Shown here: positions 25,476 to 35,695 of the stretch, piece after piece
How positions within the stretch are numbered: position 1 is the first letter of the stretch
Layout of the letters: each line of letters opens with the position of its first letter
Assembly (NCBI GenBank): GCA_002778195.1
Contig: PCDI01000004.1
Span: 3,322,226-3,386,225, forward strand
Length of the DNA: 64,000 nucleotides
Source of the DNA: Raffaelea ambrosiae
Lineage: Eukaryota; Ascomycota; Sordariomycetes; Ophiostomatales; Ophiostomataceae
Direction of reading: 5' to 3'
The notes under the pieces: model-generated
The model's input: the letters and a program-made list of their open reading frames with translations, nothing else
What the model was told of the DNA's origin: nothing
Database searches by the model: none
Made by a program: the position numbers and the translations under genes

Positions 25476-26026
25476 GACGCAAAACACCGTCCTTTTCTCG
25501 TTTTTTTTTGGTTTTTTTGGAAGCGACACTCGACGGAGCCGGTGGTTGCCCCGTCCGGCTGATGAGTCTGGTGAAGGTGAATAGGCCTTTTTTGGACCCC
25601 CTTTTCTCTTTTTATTTGAAAAAAAAAAAGAGAGCGGAAATGTACATAGAGACGTATTGACAAACGAGGAAGGAGCAACCGATGTTGATAGTTGGAAGCC
25701 ACGACCGTCAAATTGGAGGGCGCGACTGGTTCTGCCCGCCAAGCGCACTCACCTGTCTTGTGTGAAAACAAGAGGCCGTGGGAAGGACCCTCCCTCTCGT
25801 CGCCCCGGCGGATTGCCTTTGACGTATAAACAGTCCACGAGCGTATCACGTTTCACTCGTTTTCCTCCGAGCATCATCTACACATTCTCTTGAATATCTT
25901 GCTGTTCTTTTTGCTGTCTTTCTTCTACCTGCCTTGCCCAGCTTGCTCTTGACTGCTCTGCACTCTGTGGCGTCATACCAACGTCTTCATCAACACGTCT
26001 TGCCTTACTTCCTGGGACTCGAAAAA
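25476..26026. other. intergenic: transporter 3' end and CCCH-gene leader
   Basis: T-rich and A-rich tracts at 25500-25520 and 25620-25632 are probable 3'-UTR material. A pyrimidine-rich stretch at 25855-25960 is the likely leader of the next gene. The frame of the next gene is open back to an ATG at 25934, but the Kozak-like AAAAAATGAGC at 26027 was preferred. Confidence 0.5.
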
Positions 26027-28515
26027 ATGAGCGACCTGAACCCGGAATCGCCCAGCTTTGTTCCAAAGCCTTATTCATCTCCCCCTGTGGTTGGAAAAGC
26101 CCGTAGGGAACAGGCGGAACAAGCGGAGCAGGCGGAACAGGCACAGCTGATAGAGCAGGCGGAGCAGGCGGAGCAGGCGGAGCAGGCAGAGCAGGCGGAG
26201 CAGGCAGAGCAGGCAGAGCCCGCAGAGCCCGCAGATACCGCAGAGCAGGCAGAGCCCGCAGAGCATGCAGAGCAGGCGGAGCAGGCGGAGCACATAAAAC
26301 ACACAGACCAGACGAGCACGACGAACAATAGCGCTCAGACACACGGCAATACAAAAGAGGAGGGCCGTGGACAGCACAATGGGAGCAAAAACACCAACGG
26401 AAATCAAAACAGCAACGGGAATCAAAACATGAACGGGAATCAAAACACCAACGGGAATCAAGACACGAACGGGAATCCGCAAAACGGTATTAACTCGCGA
26501 GAAGATGAGTCCATGGCATATCTGGAAAGAATTGTGCAATTGGAACAGAGGGCAGTGCTATACGAACAGTACAGGGCAGAGCAATTGATGCAGCAGGGGG
26601 AGGAGCAAAGTGTGCAGCAGGGGGCAGAGCCGGAAGTACAGCAGAGGACAGAGCCGAGAGCACAACAGAGGACAGAGCCGAGAGCACAGCAGAGGACAGA
26701 GCCGAGAGCACAGCAGAGGACAGAGCCGAGAGCACAGCAGAGGACAGAGCCGAGAGCACAGCAGAGGACAGAGCCGAGAGCACAGCAGAGGACAGAGCCG
26801 AGAGTACAGCAGAGGGCAGAGGTCCCTTTGTCTCAGTTTTCTGCCAAGGGTCCGGCAGCGAAGGGGGGTTACGGCCCTGCAAAGGCGCTTCCGCGGACAA
26901 ACTACGAGTACAGAATCGGGGCAGATACTCGACAGACAGAGCGGAAAACGGTGCTTGTCCGAATCGATGGCGACATCTGCGTCCTCAGGAACTTGATCTT
27001 GCCCCTTAATTTCCAAGAGCGCGGGTGCACATTCTTGCCCGAGGATGCCGATTGCCGTTATGATCCTTGGGGCGCCGCATGCTACGCGGAGGGCATGGAG
27101 CTTGCGTTGCACCTGATTGCCCACATTCATGGCACCATAAACTGCCTAACTCCAGGAGCCAACAGCCAACTAGACATCGACGTAAAAATGTACATCACCA
27201 TGGATGAGATGGCCAAGCATCTCATGAGTGGAAATCGCATCAAGCGGGAGAAAGACCTGTCTTGCTTTGGCCACGGTTTCAGCTGCGCACACGCGCGGTG
27301 TGACGTTGTCGACACGGGTGCATTTCGCTCGGCCATGGACATGAAGATGATGGGAGCCTTGCAACAGCACATGGACAACAGCGGGTGCGTGCACGTCTAC
27401 ATTGGACCCCGCGTCGGCACCCAGACCCAGGAATTCCTCCTGGGCCATATGGCCGAGTTGCGTGAAACAGTTACGTTTCTCGTTATTGGCGTGGACAATT
27501 TCTCGATACCTGGATATCCCAGGGCTGAGATACCGGGTAACTGGCAGGAGGCCCATGGCCCTCCAGTTCCTCCCTCAGCACTGGTCCCCATGCACCAGCC
27601 GGCGTCGAACATCGCACAACCATGGCCAATGAATTCGATGGGCCAAATTCCTGCGGCTGTATCAAACGCGGCACCACAGGAGCCTTTGCAGCACCTGGCG
27701 AGCACACCCGGGTCCGGTGTGCTATCTACACGGACGTCGGCGCAGCCGGCGATGACGAGCCCACCCGGGGTCGATATGCCATCTACACATAGGGCGCCGG
27801 CGCTGCCGGTGATGGCAACAACAACTGAGAGTCCGGTGCCACCAGGGGTGAGGACACTCCCAGAGACAACAAGCTTTGGACAGGCACCGCAAGCACCCCC
27901 CACAATAAGCTTGCCGCAGACACCACAATCCTCCACAACAATCGTGCCACCGAACACAGCACATATCTTCCTGGATGCGGCGAACCGCCGCCTAGATGAA
28001 CCAATTCCGGGGGTGTCCGAAGAGGCGAGAGCGAATAACGATGAAAAGGCGCAGCACGCGAATCAGGCGAAGCACGCGGCACAAGCGCCTGGCACTTCAA
28101 CGATCTGCTATGCCGAACACTGCGCGACCTTCTCTCTGAGTGGGAAGTGTTTGGTCAATCCGGAGGCTCCGTGTCCATTTGTGCATGTCAATGATCTTGC
28201 CGCCATTGACAGATTGGTCGTCCTCCACAGAATGCGCGAGAAGAAATGCAAGAACAGGCAACCCTGCCTGGCAGCCACCTGCATATTCGGTCACACCCCC
28301 TGGACCGAACGACTGGTATGTCTCTCACTGCGCACTAGGATGTGTCGATTTCTTGCTTCTTATGGCCTTGCACCGCTCCAGGGCGAGGGTCGTGTTGTAT
28401 AGATTGCCATCTCTGATCTTTTTTCTTCTTCTAGGAACCAGTCCAATTGATGCTCCGGAAAGGCCCCGTCTGGCTAAATGCGGTGTTGGCGGAGGCGAAA
28501 ACGCTGAACACGTAG
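26027..28515 (+). CDS. NYN-like (DUF7923-type) domain protein with CCCH zinc fingers
   Basis: Exon 1 is 26027-28315; a 119-nt intron (GTATGT donor, TTCTAG acceptor) joins it to 28435-28515, giving 789 aa. Without the splice the frame would end at 28402 in junk-like sequence; with it the tail reads TERL-EPVQLMLRKGPVWLN. Order: N-terminal Ala-Glu-Gln repeats (about 27-90), NGNQN repeats (about 120-150), seven or eight QQRTEPRA octapeptides (about 205-262), then a globular region (about 290-500) beginning VLVRIDGD, which resembles the PIN/NYN-like domain that accompanies CCCH fingers in many fungal proteins. Near the C-terminus are two CCCH-like clusters: C-x8-C-x7-C-x3-H and CKNRQPCLAATCIFGH (C-x5-C-x4-C-x3-H). 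RNA binding or processing is inferred. The ATG at 26027 was chosen over 25934 for its A-rich context. Confidence 0.8.
26107..26300 (+). repeat. intragenic GAGCAGGCG-type repeat (Ala-Glu-Gln)
   Basis: About 20 imperfect 9-bp units encoding Glu-Gln-Ala, all in frame. Likely length-polymorphic between strains. Confidence 0.85.
26636..26818 (+). repeat. intragenic 24-bp tandem repeat (QQRTEPRA)
   Basis: Seven to eight almost identical 24-bp units, each encoding Gln-Gln-Arg-Thr-Glu-Pro-Arg-Ala. Near identity at DNA level indicates recent expansion. Confidence 0.9.
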
Positions 28516-29969
28516 CTCCTGCGTGCTGCGGTTTGGCCTCATTTTCTGACAAGGGTTTTCGGGTTGCATTCCCTTGTCTTGCATTCGTTTGCCTGTTTGC
28601 GCTCACTGCGATTACGACAATTACACATTTTAGAGCTCACAAGATTGCTTGCTATCAGCGAAGAAGCCGTTGTGCGATTGGCATGTTGTATTCCGGATTT
28701 CACTACACTGTTTCGCTCTTTGATTGAAGTATATTATCAGTGAGAAAAAGCGACATCCCGCTACTTATACAACTTCGGAAGACGGGTTGGTGCTTTGCCT
28801 GCGACGTTGCGATTTGTCCGGCCGAAACCCAGGAGACGGCAACATATCCGAATAGGGGACCTCACGCAACTTCAGCTCGCGGGTTAGGGTCCTCTGCCAC
28901 AGCTTGGGCAAGACGAGGTGGATGTCATCTTTAGCCTCTCGCCGTCCTTTGGGCGTGGGAACAACCATTGCCACGCGGCTCTTCGGAAGGGGGGCGACGA
29001 GCAATCTCGACGGCTAAATGGGGCGATAGAGGAACATGTTTTCCGCCTCACCCATGGAAGAACGGATTTGTATTTTTCTGTGACCGCAAAGCATTCTATT
29101 GTATTTGACTCTTCTACACGGGCAATGCTGGTTTTTGTTTCCCGTTTTGCAGTTATGGCTGGCATGATGTTGGCTGTTGACAGTTGCCCGGGCCAGTGTA
29201 GATCTTGGTGGCCTTGAGGAACAAACATTGTCACATCGACTGGCACTGCTGTTTCCTTCCTTCTTCTTTTGCAAGATTTCTTACTGGCTGAATGCGAAGC
29301 AGCAGCGTTTTACTTCTTCGGTCTTTCTTGCGTGGCCTGTCTCTCATGTCGAGATTGGGTAGTTTTAATGCAGAGGCACACTCTCACATACATGCTTCCA
29401 CTTCGTTTTTGCATCGTCTCCGCGATATAGTAGCTCGAGTGGACCCGGGATCTGTCTCCCTGGAGAATCTCGCTGGATGTGAGAGAGTTTTCTCCTGCTT
29501 TAGGTAGGGTGATGCAATTTTCTCTGTCTCTAGCACTACAACCGATTATCGCCTTCGGAGAAGGGCGCTCCAATCCCGCAATCTATCCAGCTTCCCTTCG
29601 ACCTGGCTTGGCCGCTCTGTTCATGGAAAACACGGCTGGATATTCGGGACACTTCTGGTGGACAAGCCGCACACTTGTCGTATGTATTGTACACGCGACT
29701 GCTGATTCTGTCCTTTTTCTCGAGCTCATTTCGCAAACCACTACAGCCCCATGTTCTGGCAACAGTCCATTGGCTTTGTTCCTGTTTCCTGTTTCCTGTT
29801 TCCTGTATCTTCTATTCTTCGCCACTACGTAAAGATAATTTCTTTCTGTCTTGTCTTGCATGCGAGCTTCTAGCCATGCCATGAAGATTGTATTCGGCAA
29901 AGTAGCAGGAAGCCGTCCGCAGGACAAGCCAAACACAACTACGGGCAGCATACCCTCCCTAACGCGACA
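28516..29969. other. intergenic, no gene recognised
   Basis: About 1.45 kb with only short shadow ORFs. A 7-bp TTTCCTG tandem repeat lies at about 29785-29810. Otherwise nothing supported. Confidence 0.55.
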
Positions 29970-30766
29970 ATGATGTGGGCACATTTCTGTGGCCGTCTTC
30001 GCCCTCACTTACGTTTCTTGCTTGTTTGCCTCGTCTCCATACTCTTCAGTATTGGCGCCCAGCCCGCTGTTGCCGCCGTCGCCGCCGTCGCCGCGGACAC
30101 CACCGTCTACACTGATGCCGAGACCGGCTTCACGTTCTCACAATACTTTGCCAAGTACAGCCTCGACAACAAGGGGATATACTACAGGGTTGCTGTTCCC
30201 AGCGGTGTCGCTGCCAGTGCCGAGTTTGACGTGGTGGTGCAGATTGTGGCAGGCGTGGATGTCGGCTGGGTCGGGCTGGCCTGGGGCGGAGGCATGATCA
30301 GGAATCCGCTGGCCGCAGCCTGGGGGAGCCAGCGTGGAGGGGTGATCTCGTCGAGATGGGCAGAGTGCGTCTCTTCCGCTCGGTGACAGAGAGACGTGCC
30401 ATACGAGAAAGCACAAGGCTAACGAGGACTTGCACTTTTAGCGGCCATTACATGCCTCGACCGAACAGCAATGCCTCCTACGAAGTCCTCCGGACGGGCA
30501 CGCGCGCCAACGCCACACACTGGCAGGTCACAGCGCAGTGTCGGGGGTGCACGTCCTGGAGCTCAACAGGCGGCGGTTCCACGACGCAACTGAATGCCCT
30601 TGGGAGCACTCGGTTGGCTTTTGCCTACTCGCCCACCCGGGTTGCGAGCCCGAGCTCGAACCTGTCTGATTTCGAAGGGCACAGCGTGATTGGGTTCTGG
30701 AGCCATGATTTCACGGCGGGGGCAAATGCAGCATTTGCATCTTTGGTGGCAAAGAACCAGCAGTAG
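29970..30766 (+). CDS. secreted stand-alone cytochrome b domain (CDH-type, AA8)
   Basis: Two exons, 29970-30364 and 30442-30766, with a 77-nt intron (GTGCGT donor, GGCTAACG branch, TTTTAG acceptor), encoding 239 aa. Residues 1 to about 35 are a signal peptide (Arg-containing start, then FLLVCLVSILFSIGA). The mature part matches the haem-b cytochrome domain of cellobiose dehydrogenase: TGFTFSQYF, VGWVGLAWGGGM (Met about 109, position of the known axial Met ligand), the splice-spanning ADGHYMPRP, and a C-terminal EGHSVIGFW/SHDF region with candidate axial His residues. The flavin dehydrogenase module and a cellulose-binding module are absent: the frame stops soon after the cytochrome fold. Such lone AA8 proteins are known in fungi and may pass electrons extracellularly, for example to metal ions or LPMOs; the partner is unknown. 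Confidence 0.85.
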
Positions 30767-32017
30767 TGGATAAGTTGGGCATAAATCGAGGCTGCAAAGA
30801 AGAGTGGGCAGGTTGGTAGGGTTGCGAGGGTGGTAATGAAGCAGGATGACAGCGCAAACACATGTAACCATAGCAGCCCTTTTGATTTTTTTAGACTCCA
30901 ATTAGAGAGACATACTTGGATCTCTGATTCACTCCCTTGTCAGCCATGTCAGCCTCACAAAGAGGCCAACCAAAGTGCAAGTTCATACATAGGTTGGGGT
31001 TGAGTGTCAGCCCTGTCTGGAAAACGCATGCAAGGCATGTCGACACGTGATCTGACACGCTTCCGATTTGGCCAGAACGATCGCACGAGCGAACTACGAC
31101 GAGTGACTAACTACTATGTAACTATGTATTAGTTAACTAGTTACTGCAGTGGTGCCCGCAGTGGGGAAGGGGCTCAAACGACACTAAAGAGCTATCCTAG
31201 GGGCAACGGCCAGAGGGGAACCACTTAGAGCCCACTGAGGCCACTAATAAACTGATGGTAACTAGTTAGTTACATACTACTTTGTATGTAAGAAAAAAGC
31301 AAGAAAGCAACTACAAGACGACAGCGGCCATGCGAGAGGCCGCCGCCACCTGCATTTTGTTCCCAGCCCCCCCCCCCCCCCTCCGCTCAAGGGTCCAAAA
31401 CAGGGAACCACCAGGGGAGGAGTGCATGCACGCAAGTGGAGGACTGTCCAGTTCTATTGCCAGTGTATGTAACACCGTTTGCAAAGCGATAACGTTTTTT
31501 TTTTTGGTTTTTTCGTTCTTGTCCTGTGTGTCTGGCGAAAGTCGGTGAAAAATAGAGAGGCTGGGGCAGGCAGCAGATTTTGGCAAGGTCAGGGGAGTTG
31601 CCCGAGCCAGCCAATCACAGCCCCGCACGGCCGTGTCAGCTCGCTCCTTCCTTCTTCCTGCGGCTCTGTGGTTCTCTTTCTCTCACGCTTCTTCGTCCGT
31701 TTCCGTGTCTTTTCCTCTCTGCAGTGTCGTCGCTTGTTTCGGTCTGCTAGCGACCGTCGCCTCTCGATCCTCTCCTTCACACCAACATCCCCCGTTCCGC
31801 CCCCCTCTCTTCTTCATTCCTCTGCATATCGTCCTGCATTCCTGCAGGTCCAGCAGAGCCGGGGAACGCGAACCACTTTGAGCTCCTTTCCAACAAGTGA
31901 TTCTCAACTGGGACGGGATTCCAGAGAACCAGAGAACAGCAGTAACTACATAGCAGCCTCCGCTTCCTTTTCTCCCCCCTCCCCCGCGCCCTCCTCCCTT
32001 CCCCCCACAAACACACC
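30767..32017. other. intergenic, includes MITE-like element and RS-protein leader
   Basis: The first 340 bases are unremarkable. 31105-31290 holds the inverted-repeat element annotated separately. From about 31620 to 32017 the sequence is pyrimidine-rich on plus and probably forms the leader of the next gene, with candidate 5'-UTR splice sites. The long plus frame at 31479-32279 is not supported as a protein. Confidence 0.5.
31105..31290. mobile_element. candidate MITE-like inverted-repeat element
   Basis: Two arms in opposite orientation flank about 85 bp. The left arm (about 31112-31165) contains TATGTAACT, AACTAGTTAC, then GTGG and CAGTGGG. The right arm, read on minus (about 31283-31222), contains TATGTAACT, AACTAGTTAC, then GTGG and CAGTGGG in the same order with small indels. 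No transposase is present. Size of about 180 bp and inverted structure suit a MITE; target-site duplication could not be defined. Confidence 0.4.
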
Positions 32018-33145
32018 ATGGGTCTCCTCGACGGCGCCTCCATCGTCTCGTCGCGCCACGACAATGACAGCACCTTGTATCTGCGGCCCAAGCAGCACGA
32101 CCGCGGCCGGTCTCGCTCCCGGTCGCATTCTCGGTCTCGTTCCGTTGTTGAGACGGCGGCCACCGGCGGACTCTTGGGACTGGTTGCCGATGCCGCCACG
32201 GGCGGCTCCCGCCACCGCTCTCGCTCTCGCCAACGGTCGCGCTCGCGGTCCAAGAACCGCGGCCTCTATGGGCTCGTGAGAGACCCCAAGACGAAGCGTC
32301 GCTCGTCCCGCTCCCGGTCCCGCTCGCGCAACCGCTATGCCTACAACAACCGGTCGAGCCCGTCGTTCTTTGGCGTCCCGGTGGCCAACAACAGCTCCCG
32401 GTCCCTCTTTGGTTTTGGGAGAAGCAGCAGCCACAACAACAACAACAGCAGCAGCAACTACCGCAACTCCACCTCCTCGTACTACCGCCGACAGCCGCGC
32501 TCCTCGTTCATGCAGCGCTCCTACCGCAAGCTCAAGCGCCTCTTGCGCGACCTCGTCTACTACGCCAAGCGCCACCCCATGAAGGTCTTCATGCTGGCCA
32601 TCATGCCGCTGATCACCGGCGGCGCGCTGACGGCGCTGCTCGCCCGCTTCGGCATGCGCATGCCGCCGTTCATTGAGCGCATGCTGGGCATGGGCGCGCG
32701 CGCCATGGCCGGCGAGCACATGTCGCTGGTGGGCGATGCCGTGCGGTACGCCACTGTGGCAGGCGGTGCCAGCGCAGGCGGTGCGGCGGCCGGGTATGGA
32801 GCTTCCAAGTACGGACGGGAGTACGGGGACAGCCGGAACCGAGGAGGATCAGCGCAGTACGGGGGAGGGCCGCAGTACGGCGGCTACAACGACGGGTATG
32901 GCACGCGGCGGACCGGCGGAGCCAGTTTGCAGCGGGGCCGAGACGGGAACCTGCAGTGGGAGCGGCGGACCACATCAGATCGGGACTACTACGGAGGCGG
33001 CGGCGGCGGTGGCGGCAGCAGCAGCCGGTACAATGATGGCCGGAGCAACTACAACAGCAACTACAACAGCTACAACAGCTACGGCGGGAACAGCGGCGGC
33101 GGGTGGAATCCGCTGGATAGTGTCTCGCGGATATTCCGAGATTGA
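32018..33145 (+). CDS. RS-repeat-rich predicted membrane protein, function unknown
   Basis: Single exon, 375 aa, ATG in a good context (ACACCATGG). Residues 25-110 are rich in Arg-Ser dipeptides (RSRSRSHSRSRS, RSRSRQRSRSRS), followed by an Asn/Ser-rich linker. A basic conserved-looking block (SFMQRSYRKLKRLLRDLVYY) leads into a probable membrane helix (about 188-210, KVFMLAIMPLITGGALTALL). A small-residue Ala/Gly segment follows (about 243-265) with glycine-zipper spacing. The tail is Gly/Tyr/Asn-rich. I do not recognise the family. RS repeats usually point to phosphorylation by SR-protein kinases, but the membrane segment makes a splicing role unlikely. It converges with the minus-strand gene at 34013. 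Confidence 0.75.
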   Translation: MGLLDGASIVSSRHDNDSTLYLRPKQHDRGRSRSRSHSRSRSVVETAATGGLLGLVADAATGGSRHRSRSRQRSRSRSKNRGLYGLVRDPKTKRRSSRSRSRSRNRYAYNNRSSPSFFGVPVANNSSRSLFGFGRSSSHNNNNSSSNYRNSTSSYYRRQPRSSFMQRSYRKLKRLLRDLVYYAKRHPMKVFMLAIMPLITGGALTALLARFGMRMPPFIERMLGMGARAMAGEHMSLVGDAVRYATVAGGASAGGAAAGYGASKYGREYGDSRNRGGSAQYGGGPQYGGYNDGYGTRRTGGASLQRGRDGNLQWERRTTSDRDYYGGGGGGGGSSSRYNDGRSNYNSNYNSYNSYGGNSGGGWNPLDSVSRIFRD

Positions 33146-34012
33146 GGCGAGCAAGAGAGGTAGATACAGCTGGCTGGGATGGCTTGTTTGTTGACGTTTG
33201 GATTGTTTTTCGTCTATTGATTGGTGTTCAAAACGTTGTATTTTTTTTTTTGGACCAATCGTCTACATTTTTTCTCCCACCTTTTTTTTTTTCATATATA
33301 CACTTGGGCTGTTCTTATATTTCTGTTTGGCATTTCGTTATGACTTTTTCTGCTAGTTACATTACAATATATTCATGGGTTTGGTTCGCCTTGCATGATC
33401 AAATTGGGTTACGTGCATTGTAGACGATTGGTCATCAAAACAAGCCAATGAAGCAAAAGACAAGAAGTTGCGCATTCGTCTAAACTACTGGATTATTTTT
33501 GAGTGTTCCTGTGTGAGACCTTCCCACCAGACCGAATAACAAATGGAAAAGGACGGAAAAATAATGCAGACATAAAAACCGAAGAAAAAAACACAAAAAA
33601 AAAAACAGAACGAATGACAAAAATGCAGAATGGAATGAATGGGAAACTTGAACAAAGAGCAAAAACAAGAAACAAATAACAAGAAACTAAACCAAATCAA
33701 TCCCGTTTGTTTGCCATTCCCAGGGAAGTTCGCCCATTCTCACGACACCGTTTCGTTTCCAAATCTAGTACTTGGTGGGGGTATGAGGTAGGAAAAGAGG
33801 AGAGAAGATAAAAGACAGACAGTAATAGAGAGAAAGGAGTGAAGAAACTCTAAAGGTCGAAAAGAGCTATAAAATACAACAGAAGAAGGAGAGAGTGAAG
33901 AGTTGAAAAACGCAGCAAACAAGAGAGAAGAAACGAGAGAAGAGAGACAGACGGAAAGAAAGGAATAGCTTTCTGTAGTTTGATCAGCCAGCCAGCCTCC
34001 TCTGGATCCTCT
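33146..34012. other. convergent intergenic region
   Basis: AT-rich 3'-UTR-like DNA with T tracts (33240-33292) and A-rich runs (33580-33690). No gene seen. Confidence 0.6.
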
Positions 34013-35695
34013 CTACTTCCTCCGCCGACGGCTCGAGTGCAGTGTCAGGCTGTTAGCCAGACTGTTGCTGCTAGTCCGCGGGTCCGTGGCTGTCGATGAC
34101 TTGCTGCCTCGCTTGCCGCCCGCCGCCGACGAGCTCCGCGTCGACGACTTCTTGCTGCTGCTGTTGCTGCTGCGCGTATTCGTCTGGCTGCTGTCCGTCT
34201 CGTTGGCGCCACCGACGACACTGTGCCGGTTCTTCTTGCTGCCCGCCGCTCGCGACCGCGTGTTGTGCACCGCTGACGACGACACCAGCGCATTGCTATC
34301 AAAGCCGTCGCTGGCACCATTCCGGTCGTCGTCCTCGTCCTCGTCGTCGAGGCCGTACCGTGAAGGAGGTGACACCATGCGCCGGCTGCTTCTCTTGACA
34401 GCAGAAGCCGGTGATGCAGCCACCGACGACGACGATCCCCGAGGGCTCGCCACGCTGCTGCCTCCAGGCGAGATGTACTGAAACGGGTTGACACCGCCCC
34501 GGCTGCCCGATCCCATTGGGTCCGACACGTGCCGTCCGGACCCCAGCTCGGGTGCCGAGCCGCGCACATACTGAAAAGTGAACGGGGATCCGCTGCGCCG
34601 CCGGTCTGTGCTCGTGGCCGTGCGTGTTCGCGATGGTGTCACGGGCCCGCCCGGTGATGGGTAGTACCCTGCAGGCGGGTACGCACCGGGGCCCCGGTCG
34701 TCTTGGAAGGAGCCTGGAATGTGCTGGCCCCTGTTGGCTGCGTCGTCGTCGTCGCCCGAAGCCGCAGGTGTCGGTAGCTTGGAAGCACGTCGTGACACCG
34801 ATGATGCGGTCGATCCTGTTGCCGACTGGGTCAGTCGATTCAGCGGAACGGAAATCCTGTTGCTGGCACTGCTGCCATTTCGCTGCCTCTCATGCCGCCG
34901 CTGTTCCCGCTCTTCGGCCCGCATTTCCCGCTCGCGCTGCCGTGCCAGTGCCTCTAGTTCCTCCCGCTTGAGCTTCACGTCCGTCCTGCCCTTAGCCTGC
35001 GACCGTCGTATCCGTGCCACTGCCGAGTCCAGCGCTGCCAGTTCCTCTTCGCCTGGCTCGCTGAGATCCGAGTCAGAGTCGTCCGAATCGGAATCCGATG
35101 AGAGGGAGGAGTCCGAGTCGGAGCTGTGAACTCTCCTGTTACGGGCCTCGTCTTCATCTTCGTCGTCGTCGTCGTCGTCTGATGCCGACCGCAAGTAATT
35201 CCCCCGCCTCCGCAAACCTGCTGTTCTCCTTCTCATCCTGTCGTCCTCGTCCTCGTCCTCGTCGTCCTCCTCCCCCCTTTGGCCCAAGTCTATTCCTGTG
35301 AAACGAAGCGGGTCACTGACAAACCGTGACCCAGAGGAAGTAGCGCCCGAAACGCCTTGTTTCCGCCGATCCCCATGCCGCCCTGTTGGGCTGCTACCAC
35401 CGCTGCTGCTGTCCAGCTCTTCCACAACACGGCCGCCGCCGCCGCCGCCGCTGTTGCCACTGCCGCTTGCTCCCCCTGCTCCCCCGCTGCGTCCTATGCC
35501 GCCGACGGCAGCAGCCACCGCAGCGGCTGTGCCCCAAGTGTCCCGATCGCTAAAAAAGTATGAAGTAGAGTCCCGCCTGCCGTCTCCGCCAATGCCGAAA
35601 GCGCGCGAACCGCGCTTGGATGATCTTGCCCAGGAGGGGCTGCTGTATTTGGGAGCGCGTGGCCGACCATCTAGACCACCTCCCCAGAAAAAGCC
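34013..35695 (-). CDS. acidic, Ser/Arg-rich low-complexity protein, 5' end unresolved
   Basis: One minus-strand frame is open from 35695 to the stop at 34013 (up to 560 codons), but no in-frame ATG occurs before residue M at about 35239 (MRRRTAGLRRRG). The segment upstream of that ATG looks coding (PKYSSPSWARSSKRGSRAFG and RRDSTSYFFSDRDTWGTAAA), so the true start probably lies in an upstream exon joined by an acceptor such as CTAG at about 35671 or TTTTTTAG at about 35550. Visible elements: Gly-rich N-terminus, acidic Asp/Glu runs, a Ser/Asp block, a charged probable coiled coil (DVKLKREELEALARQRERE), RISVPLNRL, and a basic C-terminus ending SSRRRRK. No enzymatic domain is recognised; likely a scaffold or cortical protein. 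The upstream part overlaps the PRA1 gene's stop codon on the same strand. Confidence 0.65.
   Translation of the reverse strand, partial: GFFWGGGLDGRPRAPKYSSPSWARSSKRGSRAFGIGGDGRRDSTSYFFSDRDTWGTAAAVAAAVGGIGRSGGAGGASGSGNSGGGGGGRVVEELDSSSGGSSPTGRHGDRRKQGVSGATSSGSRFVSDPLRFTGIDLGQRGEEDDEDEDEDDRMRRRTAGLRRRGNYLRSASDDDDDDEDEDEARNRRVHSSDSDSSLSSDSDSDDSDSDLSEPGEEELAALDSAVARIRRSQAKGRTDVKLKREELEALARQREREMRAEEREQRRHERQRNGSSASNRISVPLNRLTQSATGSTASSVSRRASKLPTPAASGDDDDAANRGQHIPGSFQDDRGPGAYPPAGYYPSPGGPVTPSRTRTATSTDRRRSGSPFTFQYVRGSAPELGSGRHVSDPMGSGSRGGVNPFQYISPGGSSVASPRGSSSSVAASPASAVKRSSRRMVSPPSRYGLDDEDEDDDRNGASDGFDSNALVSSSAVHNTRSRAAGSKKNRHSVVGGANETDSSQTNTRSSNSSSKKSSTRSSSAAGGKRGSKSSTATDPRTSSNSLANSLTLHSSRRRRK

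Noticed and set aside
26558..26820. regular 24-bp repeats considered as a CRISPR array
   Set aside because: Contiguous repeats without spacers, in frame inside a eukaryotic gene.
26558..27130. antisense ORFs with CPLLCSRL repeats
   Set aside because: They are the reverse complement of the tandem repeats in the CCCH gene.
31479..32279. 266-codon plus ORF overlapping the RS-protein gene
   Set aside because: Pyrimidine-rich leader read as protein; the RS frame from 32018 has the better start and a domain-like core.
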